DNA from: Dicaeum eximium
Lineage: Eukaryota; Chordata; Aves; Passeriformes; Dicaeidae
Assembly (NCBI GenBank): GCA_013396995.1
Contig: VWZP01001440.1
Span: forward strand, 5,047,151-5,111,150
Length of the DNA stretch: 64,000 nt
Direction of reading: 5' to 3'
Program-made: the position numbers and the translations under genes
The notes under the pieces: model-generated
Databases searched by the model: none
What the model saw: the letters and a program-made list of their open reading frames with translations, nothing else
Told to the model about the DNA's origin: nothing
Part shown: positions 15,101 through 27,100 of the stretch, in pieces
Layout: every line of letters starts with the position of its first letter
Numbering within the stretch: position 1 is the stretch's first letter

Positions 15101-18100
15101 AAGTGTTTGCTGCATTTGGCAATCCTTCTAAGTTGTAACAGATGAAGTTCTGCTGTTCCATATGATGTGCTCCTTCCTCCTTTTTCAGTGACTCCTTGAA
15201 ACTCCTTGGGAATTCAGTGTAGCGTTCACATCTGTTCCGTGGATGGATGTCCAAGGCTAACAAAATGCCTACTGGACTTGGAGGCAGCTCTGCCAAAAGC
15301 CATATGGTTGTGTTTTAGTTTTGTGAGCACAGTGCAGTAAAGAAAGGAGGTTGGGCCAAGAAAGAAGTGAAGGGAGGAGGGATGGAGCTTCAGATGGGTA
15401 AATGAAGGTAACTTCTCATGATTTGGTATTGGATTTGGTATTTTGGTGTGGAAGAATATGTTTGTTATTTGTGTTCTCATTTTCTTGCAGAGTGCGGCTC
15501 ACAAAGAGCTCTTACCTGCTACAACTTCTCTAGGGGCTTTGAGAGAGGCCTTACTGTCCTGAAATAGCTTTTATTGAGGGTTTAAAAGATTTTCTTTCAT
15601 GAAATCTGAATTTCAAGCTCAAGATCATAAGTAAAAAAGGGAACCTGAAAGGTTTAAGTTTTTAGGAGCCTTTATGTTTTAGTGTAACAGTTGGAAGTGC
15701 TTTCCAGAAAAACTGCAGCATGTAGTTAAGAACAAGTGTTCCTGTTTTAGAGGTGCCTGATTTTTATCCATTTTTTGTTTCTGAAATTCTTTTTAGATGT
15801 TGTCACCAGTTCTGATTTATTTGTGTAGAACAATGTTAACAAGTCAACTGAGGTAGTCCCCCCACAGAACAGGAAATTATCCAAGATTTGTCAAGAGGCA
15901 GGCTTGACCTGCAGGCTCTTCAGCATCAGGCAGACAGGCCAGACAAGTGGTAAGAGAGGAAATGGGTCACCACAGTGAACTGATGGACATGGGAACAGCC
16001 TGAAACTCTAGCCTCCTCTTCCTCTTTGTTCTCTTCTTTCTCCTTCTCTTTTTCTTTCTTGACCATTTTCTTCCAGGCAAATGCTGAACAACTCAACAAG
16101 GTTAATAGTTTGCAAGCTGCAGAACACTGTGCTATCTCCCACTGAAACACAGCTGCCATCGTGCTGCATGAGGAGTTTGAAGCCATTAAGATGGACTTAC
16201 AGAAGTGCCTCAGTTTCCCAGGAAACATCCCCTTGACTTTCTGGTATTCTTAGCTACTGCATAGACTCTCAGTGTATTTACACAAGTGTGTCTCTGCAGT
16301 GCTTTCAGAATCCTATTCTGAAGAAAGAAATGCTCTAAAATTCAAAGCAGTGGATGTAAGCCATGAAATTGTATTTTGGTGAAGCTGGAAGGGGTGTTCA
16401 GCCTTTCCTTTGTGGAAAGCAGTGTGCAGTGTTTATGCTCAGGTACTATTTTTCTTGTCAGCCGAGTGAGGGTAGCTTAGGAGGGTGGCTGCGAGTCTCT
16501 TAAGGCATTCATTCAGTCCTGATTTTAAAGTAACACAGACACTTGTTCATCATGTAAATTACTGGTAAACAACAGCATAAGCATAAGCTGTAATTGGTGC
16601 TTGTGAGCAACTCATTTGTTATTTTTGTGTTCCTACCCACAAATAATAGCAAGATGAACTCCTTTGCCAGCATTACACAGACTTGACTGAAGTGCTTCCA
16701 TTCCTTTTTTAATGTGCATCTAAGCAAAAAATAGTGTCTTGAGTCTTTGCTTGGGACCAGCCTCTGTGCTGGGTTTGAAAAAAAGTAATTTATGACACCT
16801 ATGCAGGTATTTTCCTTTTCAAAGCCTTACTTAGTATAGTAATGATGTTTTGAGAATAGCTTAGATTATTCATAGACAACAATTTGTAGACATTGCTTCT
16901 GAATTAAGAGCACTCACATCTGAACCTTGAATCAAGAGAACAGTTCTAATTTCCATTCTGTGACTTCTGAAATGTATAACTAAAATCATGTGTATTTAAG
17001 CAAGGGATTAGCTGGCCTTTTGCTCAGTGCTGCAGTGGTACAGAGAAGTATCAGCCCATCTCCCATACAAAGCTCTGGGGTTCCTGTGCGTTGTGTCTGT
17101 AAAACTCTTCAGGGGTTGCCCAGTTGTGAACAGCAGGAAGGTCTCCAGGAAAGCCAGCAGCAGTCATCCCAACCTGGGACTGGACTCTGCTCTCTGTCCA
17201 TGAAAGATGTTTGGCCTGTTGGACTTGCTTCTCTTCTTCTCCCTTATGTTCCCAATGGCTTTGCTTTAACACAGGCAATATCCAAATGCTTATAAATGCT
17301 CCCAGCAATTCCCTTTCCAGCTTCCAGCCTCCTTCTGTTCCCAGCTGTGCTGCCTTTATTCCCATGCCCAAATGTAGCTGGTATCTGTGGCAACAGCAGT
17401 AATAACCTACCTGGCCATAGCAGGAGGTACAGAGCAGGGCAATGGTCTGACTGTGGCTGGTGCTCTCCAAGTGCCCTTAGGGGACTGGTGATGGAGAAAA
17501 GCCCCCTGCACCATGGCCCCTATTATGGGATGTCATGTAACTGTAAATGTACACCTAAACTCCTTGAAGTCCCAGGGATTTTAAACATGTGCTTACTTTC
17601 ATGTAGCTGACACGTGGTCTACACATGCTTTGTCCTGCTCATTCCAGAGCTCCTGTTTAGAGCGATTTTTAATCTCTAAATTTTCCACTGATTCTCCTTG
17701 TCTTGAGTTTGTCCCAGTATCTTTCCTACAACTAAAGTTTATGTCTTTTTCTTCCTCTGTCAAACAGGGTGTCCTCACTGTAAAAACGCCATTCCACATT
17801 TCACAACTGCTGCTGAAGTCTTTAAAGAAGATCGCAAGGTAACTTGCTGTTAATTATTTCTGTGATATTTAAGAATGTTTTCCATAATTTGTACTTCATA
17901 GTAGCTTTGCTTATTGATAAGGTAATACGTTTGCAGATGAAATTGCTGTTACACTAAAAGAAATATATCTGCATCATAGGGGTTTTATCTTTTATGGTCA
18001 AATTGAATTATACTTCCAATGTGTTCTCCCTAATTTGTTGTCTTCTATGTTTAAGTCTTTGTGTAAGAGTTATTTTGTATGAAACACAATTCTTTCTCAT

Positions 18101-21100
18101 TGAGGGATTAAATAAAGATAATTCATATCATCTCCATTCCCCTTCAGCTTTTGTCAGCTGTTGGGGTGCATGTAGAGAAGCCACAAGTTGTGTGACAGTC
18201 CTGAGAATCTGAATCATAGAGCTAACTAATCCTTGCTTGCATAGCATAAAATACAATATATTTCTGTCAATTGGCTGACTTGAGCCCAGGATGCTCTTCT
18301 AGGACTCTGATGCTTCAGCCTTGAAAATGCATTCAATAGCTGAATCACACTGGATAATATTCTTGCATCAGCTAAACCATTTTTTAACTGAGCACATGGA
18401 GATCTAGGATTAAAAAAAAAAAACCCACAACAAAAAACACTTGAGCCCCTGGATTTAACCAGATAACTAGCTAGGAACCTGTTTATATCTTCCAATGAAC
18501 CATTTTTCATTCTGATCTCTGAATTTGTTCCACCTGCACAATTGCTTTGTGTTTAGGTGTGGCAAGAAAAAGATTTGGTAATTTAATATGAAAATTGCTC
18601 TCTACACCTTCTTCAGGAGGGGAGACAGAGAGGGAGATGCTGAGCTCTTCTTCCTGGAATCCAGTGACAGGACATGTGAGAATAATTCAAAGCTGTGCCA
18701 GGGGAGGCTCTGACTGTACAGTAGGAGACACTTCTTTACCAAGAGGGTGATCAGTCCCTGGAACAAGCTTCCTTAGAGAGGTGGTCGATGCCCTGGGCCT
18801 GTCAGTGTTTAAGGGACATTTGAAACATCTTCACATCTTAACAACAGGCTTTAACTTTTGGTCAGATCTGCACTGGTCAGGCAGCTGGATTAGATAATCC
18901 TTGTAGGTCCTATCCAGCTGAAATAGTTCATCCTATTCTGTGTTCTAAATGAAGAAGTAATTTTGTAACAGTAGTACTCTGTAACAGAAGAATTTTTGTA
19001 ATTTTTTATTTTCTTCATCTATTCTGTAACTCACAAAAAATGTATCAGATTGACATTCGACGTTATCACTGACTGCATAAATTAGGAGCCCATCACTTCT
19101 GACCTCTGGCACACAGAAGATTCATAGGCATGCAGCTTTTAGTTCTCCTACTGCTGTAAATTAGTTTGTTCAGATGCCTTTTGGTTACTTCTTTGTTTCC
19201 AAGATCTCTGAGAAAGTATCCTTGTTTTTTACCACTTTTCTGGTCGTTCCCAAGGAAGCCTCTCTTTCCTAAACTCATTAGAATTTCAGTCAGAGGAGGT
19301 GAAACAGATGTACCAAACAATGTGAAAGTTGCTTATTAAAGCCCCAGGATGTATTAACAAGCAATCTGAATCATGCCACAGTTAGTTGGACAGAGTGGTG
19401 GTGGGAAATGCAGGCCTGGGAAGCTTTTCCTTCAGACTGCAGGTTATGAGAGGACCCCAAGAGCAGAGCAGTGATTGACAGTTGCAACTCCTGACTTCAG
19501 TTTAAAGCTGAAGTGGGGAGATATAAAATGTAATGAGTTGGAACAGGAGAGCCAGTAGGGAATATTAAGGCTGGTACAGTTTTAAAGAGGTGTGTGCAGT
19601 TAGGAAGAATGATGTTATTCCACCCCAATGACTTATGAAAGTGCCAGGGATTGATTATGTTGGGAGCCCCTATTTAATTGTGTACAGCTATAACCTGCCA
19701 AGGTGCTTCCTGCTGCCAGTTTGTGCCATTGTAGAAAAGAAAACAAACCTGGTTTAGACTTTAGAAGGACACATTGCTGTTCCCACAAGCTGCACAGGTC
19801 ATATTCCCATGTTTCAAACCGGACTGAGCCCTTCAAATTAATTTGGAGTTCTGTAGGGTTTCAAATTTTGGTAAAATCACTGCTTAAGAGAACGGAAGTA
19901 TTTATGCTTTCAAAAACAGGTCAAGATTACTAATTTCCATTTTAAGCAGTAGATTCTTTTCACTACTTCATTTCTATAGTGGTGTCCATTTTTCTTTTTT
20001 TCCCCTGGAGAAAGGTTTTTCACTTAACAGAGTGTTTTAGCATTTAAACTGTATCTTCTTCTTAAAAGAAGGGTCTTTTAATTAAACATTTAATCCTGCA
20101 GAAGCCAAAGAACAATAAAAAACATTCCAGCCTTGAATTGGTTATAAATCGTATCTGGAAAGGTATCCTTGGGGAGACTTTGAGTCTTTACACTGGAATT
20201 TTGAAGATGAGCAGAGCTTGAAGCTGTTAAATACGTGTCTCTGGTTTTGGCACTGAAGCCCCCCTCCCCCAGGGCTGTGTGTAATGCTCTGTACTTTTTC
20301 ATCATCTGCACTGCTGGAGTTGGAGTTTAAAAATGCACTGCTCGGAACATTGGCCCCAAATGTCAGCTCTCATTGGCCACATCACTGCTGGTGGTTTTAG
20401 CCAGAATCCCCAGCCTGCTCGCTGGCCTGGGGCAGTCCTGTGGCTGCTGCAAAACACAGCTCAGGCTGAGACCCACAAACCAGAGCCTCCAGTCTTTCCA
20501 TCTTCCTGGAGAAATTCAGTGCCAGTAGGACCAGATCAGTGGAGAGGCTACTCCAGTGGCAGTGAGCATATTGTTTCAGTTATTTAAAAGGAAAAAAAAA
20601 TGTTGGGGAAAAAAAGCCATCTGGAGCATTCTTAGCTTGGGGCACTGTGGCCTTAGCATGCAGCTGCCAGGGGAAAGCCTTTGGCCAGTGCCCCACAGCT
20701 CCAGTTCTGGCAGTGACCAGTGAACGTCAGAAAATGCAAATGTGAGGGTTGTCACTTAGCTGAACAGATTGAAGAGCAGGAAGGCATGTTCAGTAACTGC
20801 TCCACACTCTCTCTTGAAAACTGAATCTTTAAAAAAATCTGCATTCTGCCTTTTGGCTGATCCCAAAGCTCAGCTTGAAGGAACTGATTTGTGGTGTTCC
20901 AGCTTGGATTTGCTGAAGGAAAGCTCTTGACTCTTCAAGGCCCTTCAGTAACAAATCTCTGGCAGTCCTGCAAAGAGGCTGCTCTTTGACCAATCTTCCC
21001 ATTTTCACAGGAGACTGTTCCTGTACAAATGCACTGACCCAAATCAGAGCACCACAGCTGGGTTCTAGTGAGTTCCCACAGAAACAGCTGTGGCAGCAAT

Positions 21101-24100
21101 TGCTGGAAAGGGTGCAGCAAATGGGGTGAGCTGGGGTGTTAGTGGGTCAGTCAGCAGTGAAACTGGTGGGTCCCCAATGTGTATTGTGAATCACAGTTTA
21201 AAATTATTATACCAACCAAATGATGGTACAGAGTTATCCAAATGAGATAATATTTTACTTTGGCAAGGAATTTGATCCCTGTTTGCTTAAAAAGCATGTG
21301 CTGAATTTCTTTTTAATTAGACTCATTAAATATGGTGATGTTAGCACTGTACATCACGTTGCACTAATGGATGTCCCCTTTGCAAATATGCCTGCTTTGA
21401 GAACAGCTGATGAACTACACCTCCTGTAATGATGCCATGGGCATCAGGGCAACTAATAATGAATCTCCCATTGGCAAGGCCTTTCACTTTTGAGAACAGT
21501 AGCTGAATTGCAGCAAGCTTTAGCAGACCAGTCCCTAACTGCTGTTAGGATCCAGAGCAGGTGATATAAATAGAAACCTATGGAGTAATCATAGGGAAGA
21601 ATACACATCTGTCTTATTTATAGGTGCTTTTAAGACATTTGGCAACAACAGACTTTTTTACTAGTAATCAGGTAATTGTCATCTGGAATTGATTATACTT
21701 TTTAAAATGTTGTTTGGAATAATTTATTTCCATGCTGCAGTTTTGGTTTTACTTTTTTTAAGCTTATCAAATATCATTCCTCTCTCAAATCAATATTCAG
21801 TTAGCTGTTCACTTCTATTTTCATAAAAAAAGTCAATATTAGCTCTAGCAGACATTTATTTTCTTGAATCAATAAACCAGTGTGTGGCAGTACATATTTT
21901 AACAGAAGAGCAGCTAGGATTGCAGGGGGTTATTTTTACTGTGTCATCACATGGTGGCTGGGAGGCAAATAGTTAAAAAGAAAGCCTTAAGAACAGAAAG
22001 GAGGAGTTACCTGGAAGGTCAAGGGATCCCACTTTCAATTTTCTACACATCTGTTTGAACTGTTGAATGTAATTGTGTTTCTTACCTGTAAGATCCCTCT
22101 AGAGCAAAAAGTTATTTTATAATTCTGTTGGAAGGGAACTGTGATTTCTGATGTATGATTAGATTATACTGCCAGTACTTCTTTTTCCTTCTAACACTTA
22201 GTAACAAAATAAGGCATCATCCTTCTGTTACAGTTGGGGCACCTGGAGATCAGTGGTCACATTTTCAGCATAGCTCCACTTCTACTGAAGCACCTGAATG
22301 AAAAGTTCTGGGTTTTGCAACAGCTCAGCTTTTGTGATCAGTCCTCTTCATCTGAAAAATATGCCATGCTCTATTTCCTCAGAGCTCTTCAGAGCTGCTC
22401 ATACACTGTTCACGGTCTGTTGCGATGCTGATTTAAGTTGGGAACTCTGTAATTAAGCTCCCAATTTTTTGGTAGAACCATGAAACTGGGATTGTGGGAT
22501 TTCTTTTTCAAGTAAAGGTATTTTCCAGTCCCAGATGTTTCTAGACTCATATTAACCTATACTGACTATGGAGAAATGCATACTTTGGTGGGTTATTGTT
22601 GTTGCTGTTGTTATCATTATTGTGCATTACTATTCATACTCACCTGATACTGTTAATTATTATAGAGTGTATACCAGTTGTGAGGAACTACTTGTAAAAT
22701 TAAGAAAGTTGGATGTACTCCAAGAAACTTCCTTTGGGGCCCACAGTCTGTGATTCATTATCTTTCCATTTGATAACATCTCTATTCCTGCTACAGCTAC
22801 TGAACAGGCTGGTGGTAGACCTGAACAGCATTGGCTCTGGAGAAAGGGCTTGTACATAATGATGTATTGTCAATATCTAAGGCAGCAGAGCTTTGGGTTA
22901 TAGAGAATCCATAATCCCGTGGAGTTTTGTGCATGTTGCAGATATAGCACTTACAGCTTTTTCTCCCTGAAATGTTGTTTCAGTGGATTTTCCCCTCTGG
23001 TTAGAGGACAGCTCAAGAAATTAAATTTTATCCCTAACAATCAAAATCTCCATAAAATCAATCTTGCCTTCTGAAAGCTGTTACACTGGATTTTTCCATA
23101 ATGGAACACACACACACACATACACATAAATGTTAGACCATTGTTAGCAGAGTTTCTTTCTCTCACAGATTTTTAGAGGGTTTTTCCCTCTTGATGAGAG
23201 GGAATTTGTGAGCGGTGATGCCAAGTGTCTTGGCTCCTGGACACCTATTATGGATGTCTTATGCTTAATATGTCTGCAGTTTCTGGTTGAATAAACTTAG
23301 TGGGTTTCCAGGTCAGAGCATGTGGGTCTTGCTAACCTGTGCTCTCCAGTGCACTTCTGTATAACTTGTTGCTGGTGGTTGAATATGAAGATCAGTTCTA
23401 AGAGGAATATTCTCCAGAAGTCTTTGACCACATTTTGAGAGAGGTTTTTTGGGTTGTTATTTTTCCTGTCTCAGTTTCCTTCTTTAGTGAAGCAGAAAAG
23501 CTGACTGTTGCTAAGAGGGTTGAGAATGAGGGGAAACTTTCCCTGCAGTGTATCACTGCTCACATGAGCCAGGATTCTGCATCTTTTTACATGCAGCCTT
23601 TCAGTAGAGCTATGCAGGAATTCACTCTGGTAGGACACATCTCTATCAGCAATGGAGCTCAGTATTCACAGTTCATGAAAACACAAACAGAAAGAAGCAA
23701 AGGGCATCAGTGCTATTTGCTGAAATTCTGGGCTGTCTGAGAGTTCAGCTGTCTGGAGTTGATGGAATGGAGATGAGAATTGGTCCTCAGTCCAGAAGTG
23801 TGTTTTGCTACAAGTGTTTTCCAGCATCACTTTTCTCTTCTCTCAGTGCACTATATTTGATCTTCCGCTATGAGACGGGCAAGACAATTAGGACTGTGAT
23901 GCTATGATAATGAGTGCACAGAGATGGTAGCAACCTCTATATTTAGGCTGCCTTAACATTTCCACTCTAAAGTAATCACTCAAGCTCTCCTAAGTACTCT
24001 TACTCAGCCACTGTTGGCAGCAGGCATTGAAATGCAGCCTCAGATACAGTCTTGGGAATTAGATGTTCCTCTATGAAATTTTGCTCACGTCTGTATGAGT

Positions 24101-27100
24101 AGCAAGGCTTTTGAAAATCGCAGTTCCTCTTCTCTCACTGGCTGTAAAAATAACCAAACATGTGTGTTCTGAATAAACTTAGTGGGCTCAAAATGGTGGT
24201 TGAAGTGGTGGGGCTGTGTGGGAGCTTGCATTAGGAGCATTGCAGAGGGGACAGGCCATGGACACGTCCCCCAAATGCCATTCCAGATGTGCCATTAGAC
24301 CTGTTGGATGAGACAGAGCACTGGGCTCATGTGGCTGCCATGGACAGACTTGGACTGGGATCTTTGTGTGCACAACTAAGGCACAGATGGGCCAGCTTAG
24401 GTGTCCATGTGCTGGAGAGGAGAACTGTGTCTCAAGGATGCTACTGAGTGTTTCTGTCAGAAGCCACCTCTTTAACATCCATCAGTCACCTGTTCGGAGG
24501 CAACAGGTGAAAATGTTCTGAACAAGGTTAACTGTGGCTTACAGCATTGCATTCCTGCACTGCACCCTCTGCTCACTGGGGGCTGTTCTCACAAAAGCCT
24601 TTTGTAAATGAAATTGGACATTTTGCTCCAGCTAGTACCAGTTTAGATATTTCCAGAGAAACAGATAAAGAGAGTTTCTTTTCCTTCTTCCCTCTTCCTT
24701 CCAGTGTACTAAAAACTAATTTTCTTAATCTCCAAGACACTAAGAACAGATTGGTCATCAGTCACAACAGTTTCATCTCTCAAACCAGCTACTAAGATCT
24801 GGATGAGCACACGCATACCTTCTCCTTTTTCTGGATGTAATCTCTCCCTGTGTGACATTTAGAACACTGAGAAAAAAAGATTATTTTATTTATTATTCAA
24901 GTTTTTAAGAAATCAGGTCTTGTAGTATTCTTTCTACCTTCATGCTGTGTCATGAAATAAATGTTTGTCTCCATTCTAAGCTTTTCTTTACACAGAAGTA
25001 GCCAACAGATCTCTAAATTTTGTCTGACTGCTAAGGTCAGGAACGCAGAAATACTTAGATGAAACTCTTTTGCAGTTTATTATTCCTAACCTTTCATTTA
25101 TATTGGCCCTGAATGTGTAGGAGTCTTTGTATTTACAAAAAGAAAAAAAATAGGATCATACATGTTTTTAACAGCTTTCAAGAGTTCTGGTTCTGTAATA
25201 GCCTTATTAATGTTTAAAATCAGAAACCAGATATATAAGGTAAGAATACTCCTCACTTTATCTGGTACTTTCCACTTGAAGAGAGACCAAGCAAGATCAT
25301 ACTGAGTATTGTCTTGTCAGGCTTTCAAAGCCAAAACAAAACAAGCAAATTAACTGAAGTTGGCTTTGCCAATCTCTTTAATTACTGCTAGGATAATGAG
25401 ATCAGGTTTTCCCATTTTGACAGTGTCACCACGAAACAGAAGGACTTTGTGGAATATTAAGTGGTCTTTTAATTACGGAAGAACAGTTCAACCACAACCC
25501 TAAAGTCATGCAAGCAAAAGGTATTTTGATCAGCTGTTTGAAGGAGGCTTGTGGAAGGGAAATTTCAAATTAAGATGTGGCTGCTATGAAATTAGCACTT
25601 GATAAATTGTAACCTACAAAAAAGTTGCAAAAAGTCATTCCTCTCATTTGTTTGGTTTCTTCACATAGGTTGTACTTCAACGTGCTTGCCCTTCAGCAGG
25701 GCCTGGCTTGGGCTGTGAAGGCAGAGCTTGTGTGAGCAGCCTGCATTCAGAGCCCAAACTGCTGCTCACAGAACAGTCAGGGTGAAATCACAGCACAGGG
25801 CTCAGTTGCTTTGAGTAGAAGCCCATGAATTACATTTTGTTTCAGCATCAGAACTGTTAAAGGCAGCCCCTCCTGAATACTTCACAGAGTCAGGACTTGA
25901 ATGTTCAGAGCTGCTGCTCCAGGGCTGTGAGGCTGCATTTCCTCACCCTGCCTGTGTGGAAGCAGGCAGGGACTGAGGGTGTTGCTCCACTGTCAATAGG
26001 CTGCAAGTGTGGCAGGCTCTTTCTTACTCAGGGTTTGTCTGTGTGACAGTAGCATCTAGAGGTTTAAAAAGGAATTAAAGCCCACTTTGCTAATGGCTGC
26101 ATATAATGTACAGTCCTTGACGAAGACAGGAAAGGAAATAGAAACCCAGGCTGAGACTGTAAGCAAGCAACCTTTTTCTCTATGTGCAGTGCTTGGTAGA
26201 CAATGCTCTGGCTTCTCACCCATCCCCATCTGACCTTGGAAGAACTTCATGGAGTTTAGAAAAGCTATTTGGAGTAGAAATCATTAATCTGTGAATAGGC
26301 TGCATAAGTGACCAGCCATGTTTGGTAACTTTTCCGAGCATTAGCCATGCCACAGGAATGAGGTTGGGGTAGGTGGGTTGTTACTGTCACCAATGCCACT
26401 GTCACTGTTCATCACTTAAAACTAAAGTGGAGGAAAAATATTGCAGCATGAGAGAGCTGTGACCACTGTGCCTGGATTTGGTTTTATTAATCCAGCCTCT
26501 GGATTTCCTGTTTGGAGTCTAACGCAGAGCTCAGTGGGAAGGCTGTGAAGGTGATTTTCTGCTCTGTGAGTTGAACATGCCATGCAGCTGCACAGGCCAG
26601 GTGAGGGCCATCCTCTGCTCTCCCTCCACAGCTGAAGCCCCTTACAGAAGCCATTGCAAGTTTGGGTCTCTCTCAGTGCTTAGGCTACTCTGCAGCAGCA
26701 TCACTATGAAAGGGGTTCATGCTTTGTCCTCTCCTTCTTCAATGTGATCTCTTGTGTTTCAGATTGCCTACGCTGCAGTGGACTGTGCCAAAGGACAGAA
26801 TCATGACCTGTGTAAGCAGGAGGGGGTCGATGGCTACCCCACCTTCAACTATTACAACTATGGGAAATTTGTGGAAAAATATACTGGAGATCGAGGGGTA
26901 AGTGAAAGCAAGAGTCATCACCTGGTACAAGGAGGAAAGTCTCCTCTGCCTTGCAAATGAAAACTGTGGAGTGAATTTTTACCATGTCTCTGTTGCTGTC
27001 TTACATGGATGAATCATAGTGTACCACACCCCTGTACATCTCTGCATTAGGAGCACTCTTGGTCTGTTTTTAGGAACATGAGTAGAGGAAAAAGGATTAG

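Larger units (their letters stand above)
2992..17767 (+). other. PDIA5 intron, 14.8 kb
   Basis: Phase-1 intron, the largest in the window, splitting the Trp of WCPHC. It contains a CR1 fragment near 6,915-7,190, a MIR-like SINE remnant near 11,290-11,480, a possible old CR1/L3-type fragment near 12,360-12,480, an AT-rich stretch with TATA runs near 5,160-5,230, a short (TTGC) run near 13,861-13,875 and a pyrimidine tract near 16,013-16,065. I see no coding exon in the remainder. Confidence 0.8.

Noticed and set aside
17051..17470. 139-residue minus-strand frame in the PDIA5 intron
   Set aside because: No recognisable motif; composition like the surrounding intron; no partner exon.
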